Source: Gluconobacter thailandicus F149-1 = NBRC 100600 (lineage in GTDB: Bacteria; Pseudomonadota; Alphaproteobacteria; Acetobacterales; Acetobacteraceae). Taken from it: DNA of 64,000 bases. The stretch spans positions 1 through 64,000 of the forward strand of contig NZ_BANH01000043.1 of NCBI RefSeq assembly GCF_000964465.1, read 5' to 3'. Of this stretch, positions 33,261-44,795 are shown one piece after another (positions within the stretch are counted from its first letter, which is position 1; each line of letters begins with the position of its first letter). Below the pieces are notes generated by a model. That model was given only the letters and a program-made list of their open reading frames with translations, was not told where the DNA came from and did not search any database. The translations under genes and the position numbers were made by a program.

Positions 33261-33518
33261 TCAGTAGCCATTTCGTGAACGGTGGCTTGGCGTGGTTGCC
33301 GCGCCGACTGCAGCGCCTGTGCCGCCACCTGCAAGCGCACCGATAGCTGCACCGCTACCACCGCCTGCAATCGCGCCAAGCGCTGCACCAGCGCCTGCGC
33401 CGATCAGGGCGCCGGAACCGGCACGGGCGCCACTGTCGTATGGATTGCCACACCCAGCAAGAGCGGCGCCGCAAAGGGCCAGAGCTGCGAGAAGGCGAGG
33501 GGTCTTGGTGTTGGTCAT
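33261..33518 (-). CDS. Short glycine-zipper lipoprotein
   Basis: An 85-residue lipoprotein with lipobox LAGC (cysteine 23) and glycine-zipper repeats (GALIGAGAGAALGAIAGGG and so on). It shares the zipper and the TTP ending of the zipper part with the neighbouring paralogue but lacks the YPQQ tail. The two are tandem and probably co-transcribed. Such proteins are often envelope-stress related; a specific role is unknown. Confidence 0.7.
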   Translation of the reverse strand: MTNTKTPRLLAALALCGAALAGCGNPYDSGARAGSGALIGAGAGAALGAIAGGGSGAAIGALAGGGTGAAVGAATTPSHRSRNGY

Positions 33519-33737
33519 CTGTCTTATCCTCTTTTAATCGTCTGCTCTTCGGTCATATGAGATAGAAGAGCAGATAAATCCATGGAGTGGTAACGCGGGA
33601 AACGTGACTGAAGGGTGGCAGGATTGAGGCGGCAGAAAATTTTTTTCCGTGTCTGACGGGCGCGTGATGAAAAGTTGTTTCTGTTTGACGACATTATACT
33701 GCACGGAACCCTTGCTGAACGGCCGCTGCAACGTTAA

Positions 33738-34862
<1,125 letters not shown>

Positions 34863-34878
34863 ACCCGGACTTTCCCCG

Positions 34879-35811
34879 GTGTTTTCCATCCACACCCGGC
34901 AGGTCCTTGCGAGAGCAGCCCTGCCTATCCTGATCCTACTGGCTGTGGCGCTGGTGCTGCTTGGGCTGGTCCGGCGACCGGTGGTGGATGGGGTGCGTCT
35001 GAGGGCGACGGATATTCTTGCCCCCGCCTATCAGGCGCTTGTTTATCCGCAGGCGCGTGTTCAGGAATGGCTGGTTGATCTCCGGGGTGCGACAGATCTC
35101 GCCAAGGAAAATGCACGCCTGCGAGATGAAAACCGTGCCCTGCGGCACTGGTACGATGTGGCAGTGGCGCTTGCGGCGGAGAATGCGCGCCTGAAAAGCA
35201 GTCTTCACTGGATTCCGGAAAGTGCGCCGCAATATGTGACGGGTCGGGTGACGCGTGATGATGGTGGGCCTTACTCCCGTGCCGTTCTGCTGGATGTTGG
35301 AAGCGGTCATCAGATTCACACAGGCGATGTCGCGCTCGATTCGGCTGGCCTGCTGGGGCGGGTAACGGAAATTGGTCCGCATACCGTGCGTGTTCTGCTG
35401 ATCAATGATGATGCCAGCCGTATTCCCGTTACCCTTGCGGCATCTCGTGGCGATGCCATCATGGCGGGTGACGATACGGATACTCCGCGTCTGATTTACT
35501 ATCCGCAGGATCATCATCCGATTGAAGGAGAGCGCGTCGAAACGCGTGGCCAAAGCGCCATGCCTGCCGGGTTGCCGATTGGAACCGTGCATTATCTGGC
35601 ACCCAATCGCCCTGTTGTGATGCCGGATGCTGATTTGCGGCGGTTGGATATCGTTCGGGTGTTTGATTACGGAGACGATGGCGGACAGGCGCCGGATGCT
35701 CCAGGCAGGGTCAAGGTACGGCGTCCCGCGGCAGAACCCACCCTGCCGGGTGGATTGCCTTTTCCCAGGTTGCCCGGAATGCCGGAGACTTTAGGGAAGG
35801 GGGGGCAATAA
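34879..35811 (+). CDS. mreC: Rod-shape determining protein MreC
   Basis: A 310-residue protein with one membrane span (about 12-32) and a coiled coil (about 72-115, ATDLAKENARLRDENRALR). Its beta-barrel periplasmic domain (VTRDDGGPYSRAVLLDVGSG ... GLLGRVTEIGPHTVRVLLINDD) is typical of MreC. It couples MreB to PBP2/RodA. The C-terminal 45 residues are proline-rich. The start is GTG, 17 bases after the mreB stop. Confidence 0.93.
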   Translation: MFSIHTRQVLARAALPILILLAVALVLLGLVRRPVVDGVRLRATDILAPAYQALVYPQARVQEWLVDLRGATDLAKENARLRDENRALRHWYDVAVALAAENARLKSSLHWIPESAPQYVTGRVTRDDGGPYSRAVLLDVGSGHQIHTGDVALDSAGLLGRVTEIGPHTVRVLLINDDASRIPVTLAASRGDAIMAGDDTDTPRLIYYPQDHHPIEGERVETRGQSAMPAGLPIGTVHYLAPNRPVVMPDADLRRLDIVRVFDYGDDGGQAPDAPGRVKVRRPAAEPTLPGGLPFPRLPGMPETLGKGGQ

Positions 35812-35814
35812 GTC

Positions 35815-36381
35815 ATGGTTGCCGAGAACTCTACACCCCATCTGCATTCTGCCGTTGAACCGCGGCAAACGATACGGCGGCGGCTGGATATGTTCGCGCG
35901 GGCTGCCATGCCTTCGTTGTTTATTATTCTGGTTGCGGTCCTGCTTTCTGCCCCTTTTGGTATTCCGGGCCAGCCTGAGCTGCAGTTTGGAATTGCCATG
36001 TGCACAGTCTGGTTCTGGGCATTCAGTCGTCCGAAATCCATGCCAGCCTGGGCGGTCTTTCTCTGTGGGTTGAGCGTCGAAATTTTCAGTTTTGGTCCGC
36101 CGGGGGCAGTTCTTTTGTCCCTGCTGGTCATTTATGGGGTCGCCCATCACTGGCGATACGGCCTGTCACGGCTGGGCTTCGTATCCTGCTGGTTGATTTT
36201 CAGCTTTTTTGCGGCCCTGGCATCCTTTTTTCAGTGGGCTCTCGTCTGCGTCCATGCATTTGCGCTATTATCTCCGGCACCAGGCCTCTTTCAGGCTGCG
36301 CTGACTATCGGTATCTATCCCAGCCTGACTGCGTTGTTTGTCTGGGGGCGCCGCACGTTTGCCAATCCCGACCAGGCCTGA
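35815..36381 (+). CDS. mreD: Rod-shape determining protein MreD
   Basis: A 188-residue inner-membrane protein with about five spans, for example LFIILVAVLLSAPFGIP, FLCGLSVEIFSFGPPGAVLL and ALTIGIYPSLTALFVWG. Sequence is weakly conserved but size, spans and place between mreC and mrdA identify it. It belongs to the elongasome membrane complex. It starts three bases after the mreC stop. Confidence 0.85.
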   Translation: MVAENSTPHLHSAVEPRQTIRRRLDMFARAAMPSLFIILVAVLLSAPFGIPGQPELQFGIAMCTVWFWAFSRPKSMPAWAVFLCGLSVEIFSFGPPGAVLLSLLVIYGVAHHWRYGLSRLGFVSCWLIFSFFAALASFFQWALVCVHAFALLSPAPGLFQAALTIGIYPSLTALFVWGRRTFANPDQA

Positions 36382-36446
36382 CGGCGCATTTTTCGCGCGT
36401 TTCGCGCAAAACGCCGCCTTTTTTCCGGACTTGAACGCCAGACCTG

Positions 36447-38372
36447 ATGCCTTCCAGAAAACGCCCTTTTCGGTCCCTGATGCGCTCACGACGCCAGGAC
36501 GCGCCCGTGCGCTCCGGCCGGGGTGTTTTCACGCGCCGTGCGCTGATGGTGATGGCTGTTCAGGCGGGTGTTCTCGGTGCGTTGGGACGGCGACTCTATA
36601 ATATTCAGACGGTCGAGGGCGATCATCTGCGGCAGCTCGCAGAGCGCAACCGGACCAGCAAGCGCCTTCTGGCACCGGCACGCGGGACAATTCATGACCG
36701 CTTCGGAACAGCGCTCGCCGATAACAAGGTGAGCTGGCGTGCGTTGCTGATGCCGGAAGAAACAACGGATATTGCCGCTGTTATCGAACGCTTCTCACAG
36801 ATTGTCCCTCTTGATGAGCATGATCACGCCCGGATCGAGCGGGACCTGAAGCACGTCCATAAGTATGTGCCGGTCACGCTGCATGAGTTCCTGTCATGGG
36901 ACGACATGGCGCGGATCGAACTGAATGCACCGTCGCTCCCAGGTGTTCTGGTCGATGTTGGCTCCACTCGGCTGTACCCGTTTCAGGAACTGACGGCTCA
37001 TATTGTCGGTTATGTCGCTCCCCCGAATGAGGACGACGTTGCCAAGGACACAACCCTGTCTCTGCCGGGTATGCGCGTCGGGCGCGCCGGGATCGAGCAG
37101 ACGCAGGAGTCGGTACTGCGGGGGGACCCCGGATCCGTAGAAATGGAAGTCAACGCGCTGGGGCGTGTGATTGGCGAAATCGACCGCGTAGAAGGGCAGC
37201 AGGGGGAGGACGTCCGTCTGACCCTTGATGTGGGCCTTCAAGGGAAGGTGCTGGAGTATCTTGGAGACCGTGTGGCCAGTTCTGTTGTGATGGACTGCCA
37301 GAATGGCGAAGTTCTCGCGATGGTCAGCACGCCTTCTTTTGATCCTTCGCTCTTTGACTCGGGTGTTAGTCATGCCCAGTGGAATGAATGGGCGAATGAT
37401 CCGCGCACACCGCTGGTCGACAAGGCGGTGTCTGGTCTCTATCCGCCTGGATCAACGTTTAAGCCTGCAGTGGCACTCGGCGCCTTGAAGGCGGGTGCTG
37501 TTACCGCGCAGGACCGCTTCAACTGTCCGGGCTATTTTGACATGGGCGGGGTTCGGTTTCACTGCTGGAATCGCTGGGGCCATGGCATGGTCAACATGCG
37601 CGACGCCCTGAAATATTCCTGTGACGTCTATTTCTACGAAGTAGCCCGCCGCTGTGGAATGGACCCGATCCAGACAGTCGGAAATTCCATGGGGCTGGGT
37701 GTCAAGCTGGACATCGAACTGCCCCACGTCCGCTCTGGTGTCATTCCGACGCCGGAGTGGCGGCAGCAGCATGGTTTCCACTGGAACGGTGGTGACACCG
37801 TCAATGCCGGTATCGGGCAGGGGTTTGTTCAGGTGACGCCTCTGGCGCTGGCTACCTATGTGTCGCGCATCGCATCTGGCAGGAATGTTCAGCCGCATCT
37901 GATCCGGGCAACAAATGATCAGATCTCCAGTCTGGCATCTCTGGATGCTGCGCCGGCTCTTGATATTCCCCAGGAGCATATGGGTGTCGTTCGGGCAGGT
38001 ATGTTCGCGGTTGTGAATGAACCGCACGGATCGGCTCCCAAAGCCCGGCTGGATCTGCCGGATGTTCAGATGGCGGGGAAAACCGGGTCGGCACAGGTTC
38101 GGCGTGTGTCACGTGCGCTTCGCGAGTCCGGGCACTTCAATTCCATGAACCTGCCGTGGGAATACCGCCCACATGCCTTGTTCATCTGCTTCGCACCTTA
38201 TGATGATCCGCGATATGCAGTTTCTGTTGTGGTTGAGCATGGCAATGCGGGTGCTGATGAAGCAGCGCCTCTGGCCAAGCAGATCATGACCGAAACATTG
38301 GTGCGAGACCCTTCAAACCAGTCGCGGCCACCAGGTCAGACCGTGGCGCAGAAAGAGCCAGATCAAGGATGA
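36447..38372 (+). CDS. mrdA: Penicillin-binding protein 2
   Basis: A 641-residue transpeptidase for lateral wall growth. A basic N-terminus and membrane anchor (residues about 30-52) come first. The pedestal domain begins ERNRTSKRLLAPARGTIHDRFG. The transpeptidase part has the active serine in GSTFKP, the SxN-type motif SCD (YSCDVYFYE) and KTG (AGKTGSAQV). It acts with RodA, whose gene overlaps it by four bases. The extra basic N-terminal segment is longer than in E. coli. Confidence 0.95.
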   Translation: MPSRKRPFRSLMRSRRQDAPVRSGRGVFTRRALMVMAVQAGVLGALGRRLYNIQTVEGDHLRQLAERNRTSKRLLAPARGTIHDRFGTALADNKVSWRALLMPEETTDIAAVIERFSQIVPLDEHDHARIERDLKHVHKYVPVTLHEFLSWDDMARIELNAPSLPGVLVDVGSTRLYPFQELTAHIVGYVAPPNEDDVAKDTTLSLPGMRVGRAGIEQTQESVLRGDPGSVEMEVNALGRVIGEIDRVEGQQGEDVRLTLDVGLQGKVLEYLGDRVASSVVMDCQNGEVLAMVSTPSFDPSLFDSGVSHAQWNEWANDPRTPLVDKAVSGLYPPGSTFKPAVALGALKAGAVTAQDRFNCPGYFDMGGVRFHCWNRWGHGMVNMRDALKYSCDVYFYEVARRCGMDPIQTVGNSMGLGVKLDIELPHVRSGVIPTPEWRQQHGFHWNGGDTVNAGIGQGFVQVTPLALATYVSRIASGRNVQPHLIRATNDQISSLASLDAAPALDIPQEHMGVVRAGMFAVVNEPHGSAPKARLDLPDVQMAGKTGSAQVRRVSRALRESGHFNSMNLPWEYRPHALFICFAPYDDPRYAVSVVVEHGNAGADEAAPLAKQIMTETLVRDPSNQSRPPGQTVAQKEPDQG

Positions 38373-39556
38373 GGGGCGGTGTCGTGAATGCATTCGGCTT
38401 TCTGAAGTCTGACAAACGCCTGTTGCGGGCGGAGCCGGATTTCCGCCCGATGGCGCGGCTGCTTCAGGTGAACTGGCTGTATGTGCTGCTGGTCTGTCTG
38501 CTCGCGGGAGTGGGTTATATTGCACTTTACTCGGCTGGCGGCGGTTCTGCGAAGCCATTTGCGGGGCCGCAGATGGTCCGTTTCGGCTTTGGGCTTGTGA
38601 TGATGATCGCTGTTGCGCTTGTCAGCCCGCGGATCCTCCGCCTCGTATCTGTTCCAATTTATCTTTTTTCCATCGCCCTGCTTGGCCTCGTGCTGCGGAT
38701 GGGGCATGTGGGCAAGGGGGCCGAGCGCTGGATCAACCTGGCGGGAATGCAGTTTCAGCCATCTGAATTCGCCAAGATTGGACTGGTTCTGATGCTGGCG
38801 ACATGGTTTCACAGGATTGGAAACGAGCGGATGGGCAATCCGCTTCGTCTCGTTATTCCTGCCATCCTGACACTGCTGCCTGTTGTTCTGGTTCTGAAAG
38901 AGCCAAATCTTGGGACGGCGACCATTATTGGCGTTATCGGGGCCACGCTGTTTTTCGCGGCCGGAATGCGGCTATGGCAGATCGTCATTCTTGTGGCGCC
39001 CATCCCGTTTCTGGGGAAGTTCATTTACGGCCATCTGCATGATTACCAGAAGGCCCGGATCGATACTTTCCTACACCCTGAGCATGATCCGCTCGGTGCG
39101 GGTTACAACATCATCCAGTCCAAGATCGCTTTGGGCTCTGGTGGCATGTGGGGCGAAGGATACCTGCATGGCAGTCAGGGGCAGTTGAACTTCCTGCCGG
39201 AAAAGCAGACGGACTTCATTTTCACCATGATTGGCGAAGAATGGGGTTTTGCGGGCGGCATTGCCGTCATTGGTTTGCTGATAGTCCTGACGTTGGGTGC
39301 CACGCTGATTGCCATGCGGAGCCGTAATCAGTTCGGGCGACTGCTCGGGCTTGGCATTGCGATGGATTTCTTCCTGTACTGTGCCGTCAATCTGTCGATG
39401 GTAATGGGCGCTATTCCGGTCGGTGGTGTGCCGCTTCCGCTGATATCCTATGGTGGTTCAGCCATGCTGACGATGATGTTCGGCTTTGGGTTGCTGATGT
39501 CAGCCTGGGTCCATCGCAATGAGCGTGACCCAGGATTTGAAGACGAAGACGATTGA
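38369..39556 (+). CDS. rodA: Rod-shape peptidoglycan polymerase RodA
   Basis: A 395-residue SEDS glycosyltransferase that polymerises lipid II with PBP2. About ten membrane spans begin at residue 31 (VNWLYVLLVCLLAGVGYIAL). Family motifs include GAERWINLAGMQFQPSEFAKI, KEPNLGTA, PEKQTDFIFTMIGEEWGF and VGGVPLPLISYGGS. The ATG overlaps the mrdA stop. A GTG five codons later is an alternative. It ends the elongasome operon. Confidence 0.95.
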   Translation: MRGGVVNAFGFLKSDKRLLRAEPDFRPMARLLQVNWLYVLLVCLLAGVGYIALYSAGGGSAKPFAGPQMVRFGFGLVMMIAVALVSPRILRLVSVPIYLFSIALLGLVLRMGHVGKGAERWINLAGMQFQPSEFAKIGLVLMLATWFHRIGNERMGNPLRLVIPAILTLLPVVLVLKEPNLGTATIIGVIGATLFFAAGMRLWQIVILVAPIPFLGKFIYGHLHDYQKARIDTFLHPEHDPLGAGYNIIQSKIALGSGGMWGEGYLHGSQGQLNFLPEKQTDFIFTMIGEEWGFAGGIAVIGLLIVLTLGATLIAMRSRNQFGRLLGLGIAMDFFLYCAVNLSMVMGAIPVGGVPLPLISYGGSAMLTMMFGFGLLMSAWVHRNERDPGFEDEDD

Positions 39557-39560
39557 CGCC

Positions 39561-40601
39561 TTAGAGTTCCAGGAGAACCTTGGATGAGCTTTTCCGGTCC
39601 AGCGATGCGTCGAAAGCATCTTTGTACTGAGCCAGCGGAAAGCTGTGGGTGATGAGACCATCCGCAATCCATGGATTGTTCGAGAGGATCTTCAGCGCTT
39701 CTGCGAACTCTTCATCAAAGCGGAATGTCCCCCGATAGTCGATTTCCCGCGCGATGATCTGTCCCAAGGGAGCTGGCACATCGCCCGGTGGGAAAATCCC
39801 GACCTGCACGAGGGTGCCGCCTTTCTGTGTCCTGGCGATTGCAGTCGGGAGGGCAGGTATGACGCCGGTGGCCTCAAAAACGATTTCATACTCGTCGTCA
39901 TGATTGTCACGGCCTGTGTTGATGGTCGTGGTCGCACCCAGCTTGCGAGCAATATCAAGTGCAAAGTCCTGAAGATCGATTGCGACGATTTCTGAAGCGC
40001 CAGCCACTTTGAGGCCCGCGACAATCAGGGCGCCAATCGGGCCGGCCCCCTGAACCATAATGCGTTTGCCCGTAACATCGCCAGCGCGGGCGATGGCATG
40101 GAGAGCGACAGAGAAGGGTTCGGCAAGGCTGGCGCGTTTTACATCCAGACCTGATGGTAGCGGATGAAGCTGGGATGTTTCGACAACCATGTCCCGCCGG
40201 AAACCGCCATCCGTGTGGGGAATAAACGCGGCACTGCCAAAAAAGCGCATGTTCCGACACAGATGTTTCGTGCCACGTTCACATTCCGGGCAGTGCCCAC
40301 AGGGGCGAGCCGGATGAATGGCGACAGCATCCCCGACCCTGAAACGCGTTTCGTCCGGGCTGACGGCTTCTATAATTCCTGAGACCTCGTGGCCGAGAAT
40401 CATCGGTTCGCGCAGAACGGAAGCGCCAGCGCCCCCATGTAGAAAATAATGCATGTCCGACCCGCAGATACCGCCCCAGGCAGGGCGTATGAGCGCCTGA
40501 CCTGCTTTGAGTGGCGGGACTGCAACGGTCTCTAAACGCAGGTCACCCTTTTTATGAATAACCAGAGCTTCCGTTGTCTGAGGGGCGGAAAAGCCGGACA
40601 T
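39561..40601 (-). CDS. idnD: L-idonate 5-dehydrogenase (zinc-dependent)
   Basis: A 346-residue medium-chain alcohol dehydrogenase. GGICGSDMHYFLHGG, ILGHEVSG and CGHCPECERGTKHLC provide catalytic and structural zinc ligands. NMRFFGSAAFIPHTDGGF and VETSQ closely follow E. coli IdnD, which oxidises L-idonate to 5-ketogluconate. GAGPIG is the nucleotide-binding turn. Ketogluconate metabolism is prominent in acetic acid bacteria, which fits. It converges with rodA, four bases apart, and is not next to other idn genes. Confidence 0.85.
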   Translation of the reverse strand: MSGFSAPQTTEALVIHKKGDLRLETVAVPPLKAGQALIRPAWGGICGSDMHYFLHGGAGASVLREPMILGHEVSGIIEAVSPDETRFRVGDAVAIHPARPCGHCPECERGTKHLCRNMRFFGSAAFIPHTDGGFRRDMVVETSQLHPLPSGLDVKRASLAEPFSVALHAIARAGDVTGKRIMVQGAGPIGALIVAGLKVAGASEIVAIDLQDFALDIARKLGATTTINTGRDNHDDEYEIVFEATGVIPALPTAIARTQKGGTLVQVGIFPPGDVPAPLGQIIAREIDYRGTFRFDEEFAEALKILSNNPWIADGLITHSFPLAQYKDAFDASLDRKSSSKVLLEL

Positions 40602-40713
40602 GGGCTATGCCTCGTTCGTCTGAACAACATGAGATGAAGAGGCTCAGATATGACCGATCTTGTGCGCTAAAAGCAGTCACGTTTGGGCGATGCGGGCAGC
40701 CTTGGCTATCCAT

Positions 40714-42735
40714 TCAGACGTCTAGAAGACAGTTTTCGACCACGTGTAAAGTTTCTGAGTGCGCCAGTGGTTCAACGCCACATGCGAGCAAGAAGTCCGC
40801 AATGCCATTCAGTGTGTCCGGGCAGCGCGTCGGATCATCGGGGTTGCCTTCCGGCACCCAGATGATGGTCTCATAACGCGCGCGGGTCAGCAGGACACGA
40901 TAGGTGTTGAGGGACCAGAGGGCTTTTTCAACGGACTTGACGGTCTGCCATGTGGTTCCGCTAAAGCGCCGGGACTGCCAACGTTGTGGGTAGCCTGTAC
41001 GGATGAAATCTCCATCCCAGCAAAGGCCGACAAAATCCAGTTCCAGGCCCTGAATGGCAAATTGAGTGGCAACGGTTTCAAGCGCATCAGAGGCCCGGAC
41101 GTCTTTGTCTGGAACCCAGCGGTTCAGGAACCATTGAGCGACCGCGTTGGAGTCCATGTGAGCCAATTCTGCTCCGAGGCCTTCCGCGCGCAATCGTTTG
41201 GCTTGAGAGCTGGCAATCAGACCACAGCGATAGGTCAGGCGTGATCGTTCCCGCAGGGCATTCCGCAATTCCGGAAGACTGCGGGTGAGACGAAACGGAA
41301 GGCTCGTATTTTCAGCAATACTGCGGGCGAGAGAGGCATTTCCATTCAGTACAGCATTGACCCAGGTCGGCGTTGCAATGTCCCGAAGAGAGCGCATCGG
41401 TACTGTGAGGTGCAGACAGGGGTCTTTCTGAACCGGCAGGGACGGGGGCAAGGTGGTGAGGCCAGGGGTGGAGCTGACAACATCCGGTGATGCGTGGATC
41501 TGCCATTCAGCGCGGCTCGCAAGAGCGTCTCCCCAGCAGGCCATTCCGCCTTCGCCATCATGAATTTCCTGGCCTTGTCCGATAAGGCAGATGATGGCGG
41601 CAAATCCGTCATGCCGGTGCATGATGTCGAGGAGATGCGCGGGTTCAGACTGCGTGAGGCGAACGGGCCGCTGGGCGCTTTTGCGAATGGCCTGATCGGC
41701 GTTCCAGGAACGCTGGGCTTCGTCGATGACCATGATCCGTTCTGGCGGGCACTCTGCGGTGCGTCCAACATAGTAATCCCGGAATTTGGGCAGAGACTGA
41801 ATGGTGGATTCCATGCGCTGTTCTACGGCTGCGCGCTTCTGACCCTGTGCCACGGCATCGCGGGTCAGCGCTTCACGCAGAACATGGACGAGCGTTGGGT
41901 TGCCCGTGAGGAATGTGGCAGAGTTATCTTGTTCCGCCGTGCCGAACGCAGCCTTCAGGCCGCAAAGTGTTTTCCCTGCCCCAGGAATACCCGAGACAAA
42001 GATGATTGTTTTTCGGCGTTGTCTTCGGGCGTTTTCAAGAAGTTCCGTGATGCGATCAGACGTCAGGGTGAGATTGGTAGCGTCTGCTCTGGCCGTGTGA
42101 ATGTCTGCGACGCTGTGCGTGGAATAAATGAGGCGTGCAGCTTCCACAATGCTTGGGACGGGATTGTAGGGTGCCTGTTCCCACTCATACGGGTGCATAG
42201 GCGCAATCGAATATTGTGTTTGGTGTGCGAGATCTGACAACAGCGCAGTCAGGTGCGTAGCATTGCATTTCAGAACTGGCGTGACACCAGATCCCAAAAG
42301 AAGTGGCGATGTTTGAGCAGGTTGTGCGGCTTCTGTGGCAATCAGAATGGGAATGATCGGGTGATGACGGCTGCCCGCGTGAAAGTCCTGAAGATCCAGC
42401 GCGTAACCTTCGGTCTGGGCGAGAGCAGCCGCATCGAAGTGCGAAGCGCCAACCTTGAATTCCAGAACGAACGTCGCATCCGGGGAAATGAGGACCGTGT
42501 CGATCCGACCACCCAGACGGGGAATTGGGAATTCGAACAGAATCTGCCAGCCTGCCGTCTGCGGCAGAGCAGTCAGCGTGGTGCGAAGAATATCAAGCTG
42601 GGTGGCCCAGGCGCGGAGTTGCTGGGGTTCGCTGGAGAAACGCCTGCGCCCGGCTTCGTGGGCGAGGCGCTCTCCAATACGATCCGGGTCCGTGTTGAGG
42701 AACGTGGCGACGGGGCCGGACCACCACGCTCCCAT
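40714..42735 (-). CDS. DUF2075 helicase-like ATPase with nuclease-like N-terminus
   Basis: A 673-residue protein. The N-terminal domain has D79 (GGRIDTVLI), E92 and K94 (VLEFKVG), the pattern of PD-(D/E)XK nucleases. The ATPase has Walker A GIPGAGKT (249-256) and Walker B MVIDEAQ (335-341) and matches the DUF2075 superfamily-1-like helicases. The C-terminal part has LLTRARYETIIWVP, helicase motif VI-like. The cellular role is unknown; related fusions appear in defence contexts. It ends five bases before glyS in the same direction, so it may be transcribed upstream or downstream with it. Activity is inferred. Confidence 0.75.
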   Translation of the reverse strand: MGAWWSGPVATFLNTDPDRIGERLAHEAGRRRFSSEPQQLRAWATQLDILRTTLTALPQTAGWQILFEFPIPRLGGRIDTVLISPDATFVLEFKVGASHFDAAALAQTEGYALDLQDFHAGSRHHPIIPILIATEAAQPAQTSPLLLGSGVTPVLKCNATHLTALLSDLAHQTQYSIAPMHPYEWEQAPYNPVPSIVEAARLIYSTHSVADIHTARADATNLTLTSDRITELLENARRQRRKTIIFVSGIPGAGKTLCGLKAAFGTAEQDNSATFLTGNPTLVHVLREALTRDAVAQGQKRAAVEQRMESTIQSLPKFRDYYVGRTAECPPERIMVIDEAQRSWNADQAIRKSAQRPVRLTQSEPAHLLDIMHRHDGFAAIICLIGQGQEIHDGEGGMACWGDALASRAEWQIHASPDVVSSTPGLTTLPPSLPVQKDPCLHLTVPMRSLRDIATPTWVNAVLNGNASLARSIAENTSLPFRLTRSLPELRNALRERSRLTYRCGLIASSQAKRLRAEGLGAELAHMDSNAVAQWFLNRWVPDKDVRASDALETVATQFAIQGLELDFVGLCWDGDFIRTGYPQRWQSRRFSGTTWQTVKSVEKALWSLNTYRVLLTRARYETIIWVPEGNPDDPTRCPDTLNGIADFLLACGVEPLAHSETLHVVENCLLDV

Positions 42736-42740
42736 CAGGC

Positions 42741-44795
42741 TTAGCCCTCGATCTGACCGAAATCGGCGATCAGGGCTGTGGTCGTGCGGAAAGTCGCCAG
42801 AAGCTTCAGACGGTTGGCGCGAATGTCGGCTTCCGGGGCGTTGACGGTAACAGCATCGAAGAAGCGGTCCAATGTCGGGCGCAGGGCTGCAATCGCCTGC
42901 ATCGCATCGGTGAAACGCTCGTCTTTCAGGGCCGTCTCGATTGCAGGCACAGCGCTGTTCAGGCCGTCTGCCAGAGCGCGCTCTTCATCCTGTGCGTAGA
43001 GAGACGCATCCGGCGTTCCTTTGTGAGGACCGTCCTTCTTGTCTTCGATGCGTAGAATGTTGGCGGCGCGCTTGGCTGCGGCGAGAAGATTCTTGCCGTC
43101 TTCCGTCTGGATCATGTCAGACAGCGCCGAAGTGCGGGCCAGAAGACGCACAAGATCGCCATCCAGACCGCCTGCCAGTGTAGCGGCCAGAACGTCATGG
43201 CGTTCGCCTTCGCTGCGAAGCTGAACGCGCAGACGGTCTGCCATGAAGTCCGGCAGTTTGGCGAGTTCCCCGCCGGTGCGACCATTTGCGGCCTTGGAAA
43301 AGAGGTCCGTCAGGTCCAGGCGCAGGCCGTTGTCACGAATGGTGCGGATCACGCCTAGTGCAGCGCGGCGCAAGCCGTACGGATCGCCCGAGCCGGTTGG
43401 CGTCTCGCCAATGGCGAAGAAGCCAGCGAGCAGATCCAAACGGTCCGCAAGGGCCACGGCAACGGAGACAGGGGCCTTTGCCGTATCGTCGGACTGGCCG
43501 CGCGGCATGTAATGCTCGGCTACAGCCTTCGAAACAGCGTCGCCTTCGCCATCATGTGCTGCGTAATAGCCGCCCATGACGCCTTGAAGTTCCGGGAATT
43601 CGCCGACCATGCCGGTCGTCAGATCGGCTTTGGAGAGCAGGCCTGCGCGCTTTGCCTGTTCGATCTGCTCTGCGCTCAAGCCCATCGCCGCAGCGACAGT
43701 CCCTGCAAGATCGGAAATCCGCTTGGCGCGCTCGCCCTGCGTTCCCAGCTTGGCATGGAACGTCACGGCATCGAGAGCGGCCACGCGGTCTGCGAGCTTT
43801 GTCTTGCGATCCAGATCCCAGAAGTGGCGGGCATCGGCGAAACGGGCACGTAGAACGCGCTCGTTTCCGGCGATCGTCAGCTTGCCGCCATCCTTGAACG
43901 GCAGGTTGGCGACGAAGGCGAAGAACGGCGCGGCTTTGCCGTCTGCATTGCGCAGAGCGAAGTAGCGCTGATTGATGCGCATTGAGACCTGCATGACTTC
44001 GGCGGGCAGATCCATGAAAGCATCGTCGATACGGCCCAGCAGCGGAACCGGATATTCGACCAGACCGGCGACTTCATCGACCAGTCCTTCGTCTTCCACA
44101 ACCGTAATGCCCTGCTGTTCAGCCAGACGGTGAACGCCGGTACGGATCATGTCGCGGCGCTTGTCCGCGTCCACGATGACGGAGCGTGTTTCCAGCTCTT
44201 CCAGCCAGTGATCTGCCGAACGGACTTCAAATCCGCCGGGCGACAGAAAGCGATGGCCTTCGGACAGGTTGGAGGACTTCAGGCCGTGGGCATCGTCGCC
44301 ATCGCGGGCAAGCGAGAAGGGAACGACTTTGCCGTCAAGAAGGCAGGTAATGCGACGGAGCGGGCGCACCCATGAGAAGTTTGAGCCAGCACCCCAGCGC
44401 ATGGACTTGGCCCAGGGGAATTTCCACAGAAGGTCCGGCACAGCTTCGGCGATGCGGCTTTCTGCGCTCACGGGATCGAGCTGCTTGTTGAGAACCCAGA
44501 AGCCATTTTCCAGCGTGAGTTCATCAGCTGTTACGCCATGCTTGCGGGTAAAGCCTTCAAGGGCCTTTACCGGTGCGCCCTCACGCGGTCCACGCTCGGA
44601 GACGGTACGGGCTGGGATTTCTGCATCAACATTCAGGACGGTCGCGATGCGGCGGGTGCCGTAGAACGGCTGAACATTGGACGGGTTAAGACCATCGAGG
44701 GCCTTGGTCAGAAGGGCACCGAGTTCGCTGGCAGCCTTGGGCTGCATGCCGGCCGGGATTTCCTCGCAGAACAGTTCAAGCAACAGTTCAGCCAT
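42741..44795 (-). CDS. glyS: Glycyl-tRNA synthetase beta subunit
   Basis: A 684-residue subunit of the bacterial alpha2-beta2 glycyl-tRNA synthetase, which recognises tRNA-Gly. It begins [21 protein letters not shown], the family start, with GGAGGAGACG upstream. The HD-like core ([33 protein letters not shown]) and the C-terminal DALR anticodon-binding segment ([21 protein letters not shown]) are typical. The start overlaps the end of glyQ by eight bases. Confidence 0.96.
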   Translation of the reverse strand: MAELLLELFCEEIPAGMQPKAASELGALLTKALDGLNPSNVQPFYGTRRIATVLNVDAEIPARTVSERGPREGAPVKALEGFTRKHGVTADELTLENGFWVLNKQLDPVSAESRIAEAVPDLLWKFPWAKSMRWGAGSNFSWVRPLRRITCLLDGKVVPFSLARDGDDAHGLKSSNLSEGHRFLSPGGFEVRSADHWLEELETRSVIVDADKRRDMIRTGVHRLAEQQGITVVEDEGLVDEVAGLVEYPVPLLGRIDDAFMDLPAEVMQVSMRINQRYFALRNADGKAAPFFAFVANLPFKDGGKLTIAGNERVLRARFADARHFWDLDRKTKLADRVAALDAVTFHAKLGTQGERAKRISDLAGTVAAAMGLSAEQIEQAKRAGLLSKADLTTGMVGEFPELQGVMGGYYAAHDGEGDAVSKAVAEHYMPRGQSDDTAKAPVSVAVALADRLDLLAGFFAIGETPTGSGDPYGLRRAALGVIRTIRDNGLRLDLTDLFSKAANGRTGGELAKLPDFMADRLRVQLRSEGERHDVLAATLAGGLDGDLVRLLARTSALSDMIQTEDGKNLLAAAKRAANILRIEDKKDGPHKGTPDASLYAQDEERALADGLNSAVPAIETALKDERFTDAMQAIAALRPTLDRFFDAVTVNAPEADIRANRLKLLATFRTTTALIADFGQIEG

